Part shown: piece after piece, positions 15,904 through 24,776 of the stretch
Position numbering within the stretch: position 1 is the first letter of the stretch
Layout of the letters: every line of letters begins with the position of its first letter
DNA from: UBA2030 sp049969475
GTDB lineage: Bacteria > Bacteroidota > Bacteroidia > Bacteroidales > TTA-H9
Direction: 5' to 3'
Assembly: GCA_049969475.1 (NCBI GenBank)
Contig: JBMFOU010000004.1
Span: 74,971 to 138,970 of the forward strand
DNA: 64,000 nucleotides
Notes under the pieces: model-generated
Databases searched by the model: none
Told to the model about the DNA's origin: nothing
What the model saw: the letters and a program-made list of their open reading frames with translations, nothing else
Position numbers and translations under genes: made by a program

Positions 15904-17871
15904 ATGAAAACCTACCAATTTTTAATTCTTCTTCTGGTGGTGCTCACGATGGGGCTTGCAAGCTGTCAGAAAGATAAAGACACGCAGCCGCCTGTTTCCA
16001 CCGATGAAAATCAGCTGGTGCTTCAGGTTAACTCAAATAGCAGCCAGTTGAATACTGAGCGGATGAAATATCTGTACATCCCCGTTTTTGATACTACCTA
16101 TCAGAGTTTTTTCAATAATGGAAAATACCTGAAAAGCAGTAACACCATCATACCTAATCCTTCGCATCAGTTTATTCTGATTGCTGAAATGTCCTCGCCC
16201 GTCAGAAGTGGTAATCGGATACTGAGTGCTACTCACGTTGAATTGTTGGGTAATAAAGCCTATGTAACTTACCACTTCAATGAACAGTCAAACAGTGGCT
16301 TTTCCGGAGCCGACCTGTACGAAGGGCAGCTAGATGTATTAGACGTTACTGACCCTTACAATCCGGTATTATTACAGTCTGCTACCACCGATCAGGCAGA
16401 TTTCAACACATTAGCACTCGACCTGAGTGAGAATGCTGGCGAGCGTAAAATTTGGATGGGTGCAACCGATTTTAAATCAGGTGGAGCTATTTTCCAATTG
16501 ACATTACAAAATGGGCAAATTCCAAACAATGCTGTACTTTCGAAGACCAAAACCCCTCCGGGAAAATCGGTAAACAGTGTGGTAAGGGCAGGTGATTGGC
16601 TCTATGCAACTGCAGGGCGCACTGCTGGAGGTGTATTCAGCCTCAATGCCTCTACTATGGCACTGGATAATAAAATAGAATTCACAAATGCTAAGTATAA
16701 TGCAGTGAGCGGAACTACACCCGGCAGCAAGCACGTGGTGCTAAAGAGTGGTAATAATGCTGAATTGCAAGTTTATGAAGTAAGTGCCGCTCATCCTTTG
16801 CTTCTCACTATCCCTCTGGGTTCCATTCAGCCTGAAGATGGAAAGAGTGTAGTTTGGGTTAAAAATAATATTGCCTGGGTAGCTATGGGGTATGCCGGTT
16901 TGAAGGCTTACGATATCAATACCGGGGCTCTGGTTCACACGCTTTCGCCTTCTAATATGTCGCCCGAGTCGGTTACCAATGGGGTTTCTGTTGATGATGA
17001 CTATGTCTATGTAGCTAACGGATCAGGTGGCCTTTACCTATGCACCATAACTCCCGGACAGCAAGAACTTAACGTAGTAGGTATTTATCAATACGGAGCC
17101 TCGGCCAACTACGTCATGGCAAAAAACAACTACATCTTCATTGCCAATGGTCGTGAAGGGGTTAAGATACTGCATAAAATTTTCCCGGGAGATTACACCG
17201 TTATTTGCGACTACGATGACAATGGTGTACCTCAGTGCCTCGAACCCAACCTCGATCCTCTTTGCCCAACTTTACTTCCCAACTTGTCGTTGGTTTTGCC
17301 TGAAGCACAGAATGCCATCACCAACCATCCCGAGTTCTTTGCCAATCCAAATACTGAAATTAAGCTCATTGCTCCTGCAACGGTTTATGTAACCTTTATT
17401 GACGAAGGCGCTGGTTGGAAGAATGCTCTGGGGCTTTACCATTATCCTACGGCTAATCCTCCTGCTACTGCTGCTGAAATAAAATCCACTAAAATGCTGG
17501 TTTATCCCAATGCTTCTAAAGTGGGTAGTGGGGGAGCTCTTGTTCCAGGTAATTATATCCATCTGGTGGGTACCTTCCCTGCTGGAACTACCATTGGGGC
17601 TTTCTTGGTTGCCAACGCTTGGAAAGGTGTTTCGCCCGCCTATCCCACAGGTCTCTCTGAAGGTTATTACACACACTACACCCGCAAACAACTCAATCCT
17701 GACAATAAGCAGCAGAGTCTCTTGTTCTACGATACTTCCTGCGATGCCATTGTTCTTACCTTTGAAGATATTAGAATTCCCTCTGGAGACAAAGACTACA
17801 ACGATTGCATCTTCAAGGTTATTGTAGATCCTCCCACAGCAATTGATGTGACACAACTCAATCAATTATAA
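15904..17871 (+). CDS. Lipoprotein with LVIVD-type repeats and a DUF4114 domain
   Basis: The product is 655 residues from the ATG at 15904, giving a signal peptide with lipobox GLASC (Cys21). Residues about 90-430 read as beta-propeller-like repeats such as GAIFQLTLQNG, YVYVANGSGGLYLC and NYIFIANGREGVKIL, the LVIVD pattern. After a Cys-containing linker (VICDYDDNGVPQCLEPNLDPLC), the last 200 residues form a DUF4114 domain ending IVLTFEDIRIPSGDKDYNDCIFKV, with acidic residues suited to calcium. It is probably a surface-exposed adhesion or matrix protein. No neighbouring genes clarify its role. Confidence 0.75.
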   Translation: MKTYQFLILLLVVLTMGLASCQKDKDTQPPVSTDENQLVLQVNSNSSQLNTERMKYLYIPVFDTTYQSFFNNGKYLKSSNTIIPNPSHQFILIAEMSSPVRSGNRILSATHVELLGNKAYVTYHFNEQSNSGFSGADLYEGQLDVLDVTDPYNPVLLQSATTDQADFNTLALDLSENAGERKIWMGATDFKSGGAIFQLTLQNGQIPNNAVLSKTKTPPGKSVNSVVRAGDWLYATAGRTAGGVFSLNASTMALDNKIEFTNAKYNAVSGTTPGSKHVVLKSGNNAELQVYEVSAAHPLLLTIPLGSIQPEDGKSVVWVKNNIAWVAMGYAGLKAYDINTGALVHTLSPSNMSPESVTNGVSVDDDYVYVANGSGGLYLCTITPGQQELNVVGIYQYGASANYVMAKNNYIFIANGREGVKILHKIFPGDYTVICDYDDNGVPQCLEPNLDPLCPTLLPNLSLVLPEAQNAITNHPEFFANPNTEIKLIAPATVYVTFIDEGAGWKNALGLYHYPTANPPATAAEIKSTKMLVYPNASKVGSGGALVPGNYIHLVGTFPAGTTIGAFLVANAWKGVSPAYPTGLSEGYYTHYTRKQLNPDNKQQSLLFYDTSCDAIVLTFEDIRIPSGDKDYNDCIFKVIVDPPTAIDVTQLNQL

Positions 17872-17922
17872 AAAATCTTTGGTGTTAAGAAAGTAGGTTT
17901 TCATAAATTGGTTTTGACAAGG

Positions 17923-17955
17923 CTGCTCCCTCCGGGGGGCAGTTTCTTTTTTATA
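17923..17955 (+). terminator. Intrinsic terminator of the LVIVD/DUF4114 gene
   Basis: CTGCTCCC (17923-17930) pairs with GGGGGCAG (17935-17942) around a 4-base loop, followed by TTTCTTTTTT. Confidence 0.88.
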
Positions 17956-18061
17956 CAAACACACCTATTTTGCGCTTTTAGTAAAGAATGAAGTGAATTT
18001 ATGCGTAATTTTAAGAAGTCAATTTTGATTAAAAATGCATCTTTTATAAAAACACAAATAC

Positions 18062-19069
18062 ATGGAAAACAACGATAAGCTGGCAAAACTTAAAGCCCTT
18101 GAAGCTACTATAAGTAACATTGAAAAGAACTTTGGTAAAGGTTCCATTATGCGTTTGGGCGATGAGCCTGTAGAGCAAATTCCTGTGATTTCATCGGGTT
18201 CCATCGGTTTGGATGCAGCGCTGGGAGTAGGAGGTTTTCCCAAAGGTCGTATTATTGAGATATACGGCCCGGAGTCTTCGGGAAAAACTACCTTAGCCCT
18301 TCATGCGATAGCCGAAGCTCAAAAGCTTGGAGGTATTGCCGCCTTTATTGATGCAGAACATGCCTTCGACAGGTTTTATGCCCAAAAGCTGGGGGTGGAT
18401 ATTTCGAATCTTTTGGTTTCGCAACCTGATTATGGTGAACAGGCCCTTGAAATCGCCGACAATCTGATTCGAAGCAATGCTATTGATATTATTGTTATCG
18501 ACTCGGTGGCAGCTCTTACACCTAAAAGTGAAATAGAAGGAGAAATGGGCGATTCAAAGGTAGGGCTTCAGGCGCGCCTGATGTCGCAGGCCCTTCGCAA
18601 ACTGACGGCTAACATCAGTCGCACCAAGACCTGCTGTATTTTTATTAACCAGTTGCGTGAAAAAATCGGCATCATGTTTGGCAACCCCGAAACTACCACA
18701 GGGGGAAACGCCCTAAAATTTTATGCTTCCGTGAGGTTAGATATTCGTAAGATAAACCAGATCAAAGACGGAGAAAATATTACTGGGAACCGGGTAAAGG
18801 TGAAGGTGGTGAAAAACAAGGTGGCTCCTCCTTTTAAACAGGTAGAATTTGATATTGTATATGGCGAAGGTGTGAGCAAAACGGGAGAGATTATCGACCT
18901 GGGTGTGGAGCTGGGCCTCATAAAGAAAAGCGGTTCGTGGTTCAGCTATGGAGATACCCGCCTGGGGCAAGGCCGCGATGCTGTAAAACAACTCTTGCTC
19001 GACAATCCCGACCTCTCGGATGAACTCGAAAAAGCTATTCGTGAAAAGCTAAAGGAAACCACCGCATAA
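18062..19069 (+). CDS. recA: Recombinase RecA
   Basis: The product is 335 residues, a normal length. RecA forms filaments on single-stranded DNA, catalyses strand exchange and activates LexA-type self-cleavage. The Walker A motif is GPESSGKTTL, the Walker B strand is IDIIVIDSVAALTP, and loop L2 is seen in INQLREKIGIMFGNPETTTGG. The conserved NKVAPPFKQVEFDI follows. All motifs are intact. An intrinsic terminator follows about 35 bases after the stop. Confidence 0.98.
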   Translation: MENNDKLAKLKALEATISNIEKNFGKGSIMRLGDEPVEQIPVISSGSIGLDAALGVGGFPKGRIIEIYGPESSGKTTLALHAIAEAQKLGGIAAFIDAEHAFDRFYAQKLGVDISNLLVSQPDYGEQALEIADNLIRSNAIDIIVIDSVAALTPKSEIEGEMGDSKVGLQARLMSQALRKLTANISRTKTCCIFINQLREKIGIMFGNPETTTGGNALKFYASVRLDIRKINQIKDGENITGNRVKVKVVKNKVAPPFKQVEFDIVYGEGVSKTGEIIDLGVELGLIKKSGSWFSYGDTRLGQGRDAVKQLLLDNPDLSDELEKAIREKLKETTA

Positions 19070-19102
19070 ACCTGAGCTTACAATTTTTTTACTTTTTATA
19101 AG

Positions 19103-19134
19103 ATCCCGCTCCGGAAATGACCGGGATTGTTTTT
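19103..19134 (+). terminator. Intrinsic terminator after recA
   Basis: ATCCCG (19103-19108) pairs with CGGGAT (19122-19127), followed by TGTTTTTG. The stem is short but the T-rich tail is good. Confidence 0.7.
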
Positions 19135-19302
19135 GCTATAGAGCGGATAATAGAACACCTGGGAGGCACTTAAAGGGAAGTTAGTAATGTTAGACTCCTG
19201 GCCAAACAACCGCCCCGGATGACCTGTTTCTGGATTCACCTTCGCGCTTCGGGAAGTATGGCCGAAAACCGTAATTTTGTCAACTCATTAAAAAAACGGC
19301 TC

Positions 19303-20319
19303 ATGCATCTTAAGTGGACATATTTCTTGAATGGCTTGTTGCTTTTGATAATATTTTCCTGTAACCGTCAACCAGCTAATAATGCTGCTGCCTTGCAGGA
19401 TACAGTGCCAGGCCCTTTGCGTGAGCTCACCCAGAAAATTGCCCAAAGCCCCGGCGATCCTGCATTTTATCTGGAACGGGCCCGCTGGTTTGTAAAAAAT
19501 GCCAGGTATGAAGAAGCCCTCAAAGACATACGCATAACGCTGAACCAGGACTCCCTAAGTCCGGCAGCCCTGGTAATATTGGGTGATGCCTATTTAAACC
19601 TGGGACAACCTGTTTTGGCTGAAAACGCGTACGCAAAAGCACTTAAACTCCAACCTTCTTTCAATGATGCATTGCTTGGTATGGCTCGTTATTTCCTGGT
19701 ACTTAAAAACCACGATCAAACCCTGGCTCTTACCGCCAAAGCAATTATAAATCAAAGTTTTAATCCCACAGCTTATTATCTGGCTGCCTGGAGCTTTATG
19801 GAGAAAGGAGATACCCTGAGTGCACTTAAAAATTATCTCAAAGCAGTTGAGCAAAATCCCGACTATTTCGATGCCCACGTTCAGTTAGGCGTATTGTATT
19901 CTCAAAAACAGCCTCAGATGGCAGAGGCTTATTTTAAAAATGCGCTAAGACTTCAGCCCCGCCATGTTCACACTCGTTATTTGCTGGGTTTATTGTATCA
20001 GGAGCAGGGCCAAACCGATAAGGCTATTGCTACCCACCAGGACAATCTGGCCATAGATCCTCATTATATACCATCCCTATTTGCTATGGGGGTAATTCTG
20101 ATGGCCGACCGGCTCGACTTCGGGGAAGCCATTCACTGGTACGACAAGGTCATTGCGCTCGATAATAAAAATGCCCCGGCTTTTCTGAACCGGGGATATT
20201 GTCATGAACAATTAGGAAATCTTAGGGAAGCTGCAGCCGATTATAGAAGGGCACTAGAAATTGACCCCGCCTTGGAAAAAGCAGCCCAGGGTCTCCATAG
20301 GATTGCCAGCTTCAACTGA
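19303..20319 (+). CDS. TPR-repeat lipoprotein
   Basis: The product is 338 residues from the ATG at 19303, which gives a signal peptide ending in a lipobox (IFSC, Cys20); earlier in-frame starts at 19219 and 19258 would add residues before it. The mature protein is a run of about eight tetratricopeptide repeats (for example AALVILGDAYLNLGQPVLAE and PAFLNRGYCHEQLGNLREAA). It is probably an envelope scaffold; some type IX secretion species carry TPR lipoproteins in this role, but nothing here ties it to that machine. It converges on the Hpt gene with 6 bases between stops. Confidence 0.8.
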   Translation: MHLKWTYFLNGLLLLIIFSCNRQPANNAAALQDTVPGPLRELTQKIAQSPGDPAFYLERARWFVKNARYEEALKDIRITLNQDSLSPAALVILGDAYLNLGQPVLAENAYAKALKLQPSFNDALLGMARYFLVLKNHDQTLALTAKAIINQSFNPTAYYLAAWSFMEKGDTLSALKNYLKAVEQNPDYFDAHVQLGVLYSQKQPQMAEAYFKNALRLQPRHVHTRYLLGLLYQEQGQTDKAIATHQDNLAIDPHYIPSLFAMGVILMADRLDFGEAIHWYDKVIALDNKNAPAFLNRGYCHEQLGNLREAAADYRRALEIDPALEKAAQGLHRIASFN

Positions 20320-20325
20320 TATTTG

Positions 20326-20667
20326 CTAAAAATACGAGGACCGTAGCGCTTTCAGCTCAGTAAGCAACAATTCACACGCAGTCTTCAATTGGGCCAGAAG
20401 TTCAGGGGCTCCGGAGGGGTCTTGGGTTTTACCTTTAGTTTCAAGTGCCAGGGCCAACTGCCGCGCTTCTTCATCATAAAAGTTGGCAATTACCCCTTTT
20501 AAACTGTGTGCATGCTTGTATAAGCTCTCCAGATCGCCCGACTGAATATCCTGTTCCAATTGAGCGATTCGCTCAGGATATTCTTTAATAAATATATCGA
20601 TAATCTCTACGACCACTTCTTTGTCGAAGTTTTCGTACATCGCAGTAAATGTGGTTTTATCAATCAT
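20326..20667 (-). CDS. Stand-alone Hpt (histidine phosphotransfer) domain protein
   Basis: The product is 113 residues, about the size of one Hpt four-helix bundle. The phosphorylation motif is KHAHSLKG with His54 as acceptor, preceded by an acidic helix and followed by ALALETKGK. It would carry phosphate between a hybrid sensor kinase and a response regulator. No response regulator is adjacent. A kinase-like membrane protein lies about 1.1 kb upstream on the same strand, but its catalytic domain looks degenerate. Confidence 0.88.
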   Translation of the reverse strand: MIDKTTFTAMYENFDKEVVVEIIDIFIKEYPERIAQLEQDIQSGDLESLYKHAHSLKGVIANFYDEEARQLALALETKGKTQDPSGAPELLAQLKTACELLLTELKALRSSYF

Positions 20668-20770
20668 AGTCCGCGTTATTTTATCGAAAGTAAATAAATA
20701 TATGCCAAAAAATATAATTATCCATAAATAAATCGATTATTATTTATAATCTCTACTCTGCGTTCCAAAA

Positions 20771-20995
20771 TTAGTTTAATTTTTTTTCATTTTGGTTTAC
20801 AGAAGAAAAAATTTTCTGTTGTTGTTTACGGCGTTCAGCCTCAGCTTTTAAATCCAGAGCAGGGCAACCATTGCAAGAATTTGAGGAACATCCGCCACAG
20901 GGACTGTTATTTGTAGAGCCTGTTTTTTTGAGCTTTAGTAAGATGTAACTCATAGCTGCGATAATGGCAATGCCTGTAAGAATTTCTTGTATCAT
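20771..20995 (-). CDS. FeoB-associated-type Cys-rich small membrane protein
   Basis: The product is 74 residues from the ATG at 20995. One membrane helix (IQEILTGIAIIAAMSYILLKL) is followed by a cysteine cluster (CGGCSSNSCNGCPALDLK) and a basic tail, the pattern of the small proteins found with FeoB iron transporters. No feoB is present. Instead its ATG overlaps the stop codon of an M50B-like protease gene by 4 bases (ATGA), so the two are coupled. A longer in-frame start at 21052 would lie well inside the protease gene and add a poor N-terminus. Confidence 0.7.
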   Translation of the reverse strand: MIQEILTGIAIIAAMSYILLKLKKTGSTNNSPCGGCSSNSCNGCPALDLKAEAERRKQQQKIFSSVNQNEKKLN

Positions 20996-21672
20996 GTCAG
21001 CCAGGTGTTGAGATAAGGAAAGAAATGAGAAATAATTTGATAGGTTATCCAAGTAGAAATCAGCGCAAAAAGCAAAGCCCAGAAAAGCTCAGGTACATGG
21101 GTGAGTTTTCTGAGGTTGGTTGCATCGCCCGCACCAGCAGGATTTTTCAGAGCGATAAGCAGCAGGACAAAGGGTGATGCAAGGGAATCGGCCAACAAAA
21201 GCATGGCGAGCACCAGGGCATAACCATATTGAACCTCTTTATGGGCATAAAAAAGTATAACAGCGGTCAATGCGATAAAAGTCAGACTCCAGAATATTCC
21301 GAATCCATTGCGTATGTATAAAAGCAGAAGAAAAAGGGCCAGAAGTAAACTTACCATCAACACCCATTGCTCCATATGGTGATAGAGCAACCAGAACACC
21401 ATCCAGGCCGAAAGGCTTGCGAAAGGATATCCGGCAAAAGCTACACCCAATTTTCTCCAGCCCTTGGCGCCTGCGGTTACTGCCTCGCCTGATAAATCAT
21501 CAAATAAACTGACGGTTTTTACCTGATGCCCCACTATGAATGCTGCCACGACATGACCTGTTTCGTGAACAAGAGTACCTATCACCCGAATGAAGCGGCC
21601 TATGTAAGGGATACGGGTCAAGACTACCGCAAGCGCAAGCATTGCATAAAAAAACAAAACTTGATTATCCAT
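20992..21672 (-). CDS. M50B-like membrane metalloprotease
   Basis: The product is 226 residues and strongly hydrophobic, with about six membrane helices. The zinc motif HETGH is at residues 36-40, right after the first helix, and the pattern GTLVHETGHVVAAFIVGH with GEAVTAGAKGWRKLGVAFAGYPFASL fits peptidase M50B-like proteins. A likely third zinc ligand is an Asp in LLLADSLASPF. Its substrate is unknown. It forms a two-gene unit with a Cys-rich small membrane protein. A TAACTTTG element at 21691-21698 on the minus strand could drive the pair. Confidence 0.78.
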   Translation of the reverse strand: MDNQVLFFYAMLALAVVLTRIPYIGRFIRVIGTLVHETGHVVAAFIVGHQVKTVSLFDDLSGEAVTAGAKGWRKLGVAFAGYPFASLSAWMVFWLLYHHMEQWVLMVSLLLALFLLLLYIRNGFGIFWSLTFIALTAVILFYAHKEVQYGYALVLAMLLLADSLASPFVLLLIALKNPAGAGDATNLRKLTHVPELFWALLFALISTWITYQIISHFFPYLNTWLT

Positions 21673-21720
21673 CCTTTTGAGCTAGGACCACAAAGTTATT
21701 CCATTCAATTTATCCCTTAA

Positions 21721-23199
21721 TCAGGAATGATTGTCAACTTTGAGCAATAACTCAAACGAGAGGGTGCGGTCGGGGGTAATATAGTAGTCGATTTCATTTT
21801 CGAGCAAAGAGGTAAGCTCAAGGGCGGTCGTCAGGAAAAGTTCCTCTTTTTCCATATTAGTTACAGGCCTGGCAGTCAGGGCCTTGCCAAGTGTAGCATC
21901 AACCAGGTTTATCACTTCCTCGGTGGTGGGTTTTCCCTGGCAACTAATTTCCAGGCATATTCTGGCTGGTTTACGCTCGGCTTTGCTGTGAAGGCTGTAT
22001 ATGAGTTGCCCTTCAGGATGCGTTGTGCACAATACCCGGGATAAATTCATAATAATTCCTTGTAATATTTCGGGATCTGTATTAATTAGTTTCCCATGCC
22101 ATTCTTCATCCATGTGGATAAGAATTTCGCCTTGGGTGTGCATATTTGTGGATATTGTGCAAAATTTATCCTTTAATTCAACAAGTAAGCTCCTCAGGTT
22201 GACGGGAATAGACCGTGGTGTGACAAGGTTATGGCTAATGGCTGCAATAGTGTTGATATTTTCTGCTGTACACGACAAGTCGAGTATTCGGCTTTTCAAG
22301 CTGGTGAAATAATCTTTTAAATGGCTACCACCCATACATTCTTCCTCAGCCAACAAACTATAGCCTAATGCCTGATTGATATCTTTGTGCAACGCTTGCT
22401 TGATTTTCCCTGTCAAAAGGTTGGAAATTCGAATGCGTCGGCCGTCGCGGTAGGAGGGATTGATTCGCATAAAGGCTTGATCTGCAAGGAGGTTTTCTGT
22501 ATAAAGTAGTTCTCTCTCCTGAATTAGGCGCTCTACTTTTCGGTCTAAGAAAAACTCCCTCCGGGCTGCCATTTCGAAGCGCCACGCGGTGTAAAATCCC
22601 GCTATGGTAACAATAACCATCAGTAAAGCAACAGAAACCATGTAGGGTGATGGGATGACACCCCATTCGTGGAGTAAAAAAAGAATTATAACAGATTCTA
22701 TGAGTACAATTACTAATGCTTGTGTTGGTTTTATGCCAAAAATATAATAGCTGATAGAAATAAACACCAACAGATCAATGCTACTGATTACTCTCACTTC
22801 TTCTGGTTCCAGGTAAATGCAAATAACACCAGCCAGGGTTGTGGAGAGTATCCATCCCATTACGAGATAGTTCCATAAATCACTGAAATTATCAGAGTAA
22901 GTGAAGTATAATACTAAAATACTGAAAGGTAGATAGATATAAAATCTTACCGGTAGAGCTGCGTTAGAGAATTCATTCGAAATAAAGTAGTCGAAGAATT
23001 GAAATGATAGAAAAATAAAAGTAGAAACTATGATTACAAAACGTATGGCCGGCAGATGCCTTTGATAGTAAAACTTTCGGAATTCCTTCTCGAGGGGTTC
23101 GGCCAGGAAGCTCAAACCTAAAGGATGAACCGGTAGGGCTTTAACAGGAAAGACCTCTTGCCAGAACCTTTCTAACTTTTCCAGAGTATTATTTTTCAT
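21721..23199 (-). CDS. Membrane sensor protein with a degenerate histidine-kinase-like C-terminus
   Basis: The product is 492 residues. A cytoplasmic N-terminus of about 45 residues precedes roughly six membrane helices (residues about 48-210), in a pattern also seen in membrane adenylate cyclases. A coiled linker (ARREFFLDRKVERLIQERELLY) leads to a region like the HisKA_3 dimerisation domain: ALHKDINQALGYSLL resembles the LHD-type H-box but has Lys for the usual Asp, and AISHNLVTPRSIPVNLRSLL resembles its second helix. The ATPase half keeps an N-box-like segment (GIIMNLSRVLCTTHPEGQL), but no DxGxG motif is visible (ISCQGKPTTEE in its place). It may be a non-catalytic sensor or scaffold. No response regulator adjoins it. 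Confidence 0.6.
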   Translation of the reverse strand: MKNNTLEKLERFWQEVFPVKALPVHPLGLSFLAEPLEKEFRKFYYQRHLPAIRFVIIVSTFIFLSFQFFDYFISNEFSNAALPVRFYIYLPFSILVLYFTYSDNFSDLWNYLVMGWILSTTLAGVICIYLEPEEVRVISSIDLLVFISISYYIFGIKPTQALVIVLIESVIILFLLHEWGVIPSPYMVSVALLMVIVTIAGFYTAWRFEMAARREFFLDRKVERLIQERELLYTENLLADQAFMRINPSYRDGRRIRISNLLTGKIKQALHKDINQALGYSLLAEEECMGGSHLKDYFTSLKSRILDLSCTAENINTIAAISHNLVTPRSIPVNLRSLLVELKDKFCTISTNMHTQGEILIHMDEEWHGKLINTDPEILQGIIMNLSRVLCTTHPEGQLIYSLHSKAERKPARICLEISCQGKPTTEEVINLVDATLGKALTARPVTNMEKEELFLTTALELTSLLENEIDYYITPDRTLSFELLLKVDNHS

Positions 23200-23319
23200 T
23201 ACTTGAATGCTGCTCCATTTACAAACCTGCCAAACCTTCGCAATCGCCGTTGCCCCGTCTGCTTATTCCACTATTGCAACTTTTCAAAATACGGATAATT
23301 GAGAGGTGCAGTAGTTCAG

Positions 23320-23349
23320 CAAAGATAGAGAAATCTGCTAAAAATCCAA
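23320..23349 (-). promoter_or_regulatory. Promoter of the kinase-like membrane protein gene
   Basis: On the minus strand TTG (23347-23349), 19 bases, then TATCTTTG (23320-23327), matching the Bacteroidota consensus in both elements and spacing. It leaves an untranslated leader of about 115 bases. Confidence 0.65.
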
Positions 23350-23367
23350 TCCAGATGAATTGAAAAA

Positions 23368-24768
23368 TTACTGTATTGTGATTTTTTGCAATAACGTTAT
23401 TATGAGATGCATGGCATCGAGTTGAGTGCTGATGTAATTATTGAGTTGCTTATCCGAAACCTGTTGACCTTTGTAATGTTTACGAAGGACGTCTTCCATG
23501 GTAAATCTTTCGGTGGTTGCCTGTATCAGCCCAGCCTTGACAGCAAAAGACAAAGGGTCGGCATTGATTTTAGTCCAGGGGAAATACAAGAAATCTGACC
23601 AGAGCCAATTGTTAAGATCGACGATGGATGTCTCCGGAAATAATCGTTGAAGAATTTTAACTGCCCTGCTGCCCCAGGTAACTATAACCATTTCATCTTT
23701 CAAACCGCTTTCTAAGAAACCTATTTGCTTCATCTCAATAGAATTCGTTTCTGTTGAAATCCATACCGTTGCACGAGATGGATTTTTTGAGAAACCCCAG
23801 GCAATGGGAACAGGGTCGAAAGGATGAGTCATAGGGATTTGGGGAATGGCATTTTCGGCCGCCAGGATAAACGACAATGACGCATTTGCAATTAGATTCA
23901 GATTTTCAGCCAGCCGTTGCGGGTTAACGAAAGGTCTACCTGAAGATCTTGCTTGAACCTCAGCAGTGAGCATGATATTTTGTAAGTCCATATTCTCTAG
24001 ATCAGCCCATGTTTTAATACCTAGTTTTTTCCATTGAAAACGTTCTTCCGGTGAAACACTTTCAAGTCGGGCCACACTATCGGAAGGTTCGTTTTTCCAG
24101 CAATGCCCCATAAAATCGCAGGGATAAGGGGAGAAACACCAGGGGCCAATGGGTATGTCAGGAGAACCCTCGGTGGAAAGTACCTGCTTTTCCACCTCAA
24201 GGGTAGTTTTCACCTGATCCTGCAGGGCCAGTGCATCTTGTGTTACATTTACCACCCTAAAAAATCTTAAAGGATCAATTTCTCCTCCCTCGTATAAGTA
24301 ATCGGGATTTATGTGCACGATATGGGCTGCCCCCGGATTCAACCCGGCCCGCTGCATTACAAGGTATTGCAAAGCTACATCGTAAAGGTAAGTCTGGCTG
24401 ATTTTCAGGGAACTCTTCACTTCATACATATCATAGGTAACTCCGTTCCACACGAGGATATCTGCCATGATGAGTACCTCGTCGGCCAGCAGGGTAGCTT
24501 CGTAAAGGACCGGAAATTTATTTTCCATCAGTGCCAGGGTTTTCTCAACAGACTTACGGAAAGCTGAAGGTGAAGCGGGCGAGCAATCCTCACCACCCGG
24601 GAACATCTTTTGCGCCAACAAACCCACTTCATGCCCACGGTCGAATTTATTGAGCTGGGCAGCACTCAATTTATCGCGTAAAAAGGGGCGCTTTTTATGC
24701 AAATAGAGTGATTTCAGGCACTGTAGTCCTCTGATAAAGGAGGATTTGGAGAGAATGGCTTTTTCCAT
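23368..24768 (-). CDS. DUF2779-type protein: Cas4-like Fe-S PD-(D/E)XK nuclease with a degenerate exonuclease-like C-terminus
   Basis: The product is 466 residues. The N-terminal half has the RecB/Cas4 nuclease core: ADILVW (Asp103), YEVKSS (Glu116 and Lys118) and the helix ALQYLVMQRAG. Four cysteines fit an iron-sulfur cluster: Cys17, Cys211, Cys217 and Cys223. The C-terminal half aligns with the RNase-H-like domain of DUF2779, but where that family has FLDFET this protein reads FILAAEN, so the first catalytic Asp is lost; the final LDAMHLI segment remains. An intact DEDDy exonuclease is encoded 8 bases upstream. Function is unknown; DNA processing is likely. No cas genes or arrays are near. 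Confidence 0.68.
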   Translation of the reverse strand: MEKAILSKSSFIRGLQCLKSLYLHKKRPFLRDKLSAAQLNKFDRGHEVGLLAQKMFPGGEDCSPASPSAFRKSVEKTLALMENKFPVLYEATLLADEVLIMADILVWNGVTYDMYEVKSSLKISQTYLYDVALQYLVMQRAGLNPGAAHIVHINPDYLYEGGEIDPLRFFRVVNVTQDALALQDQVKTTLEVEKQVLSTEGSPDIPIGPWCFSPYPCDFMGHCWKNEPSDSVARLESVSPEERFQWKKLGIKTWADLENMDLQNIMLTAEVQARSSGRPFVNPQRLAENLNLIANASLSFILAAENAIPQIPMTHPFDPVPIAWGFSKNPSRATVWISTETNSIEMKQIGFLESGLKDEMVIVTWGSRAVKILQRLFPETSIVDLNNWLWSDFLYFPWTKINADPLSFAVKAGLIQATTERFTMEDVLRKHYKGQQVSDKQLNNYISTQLDAMHLIITLLQKITIQ

Positions 24769-24776
24769 GCGGGGTT

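Noticed and set aside
23368..24768. Cas4-like nuclease as evidence of a CRISPR system
   Set aside because: No Cas1, Cas2 or array lies in the window; the protein has a DUF2779-like second half.
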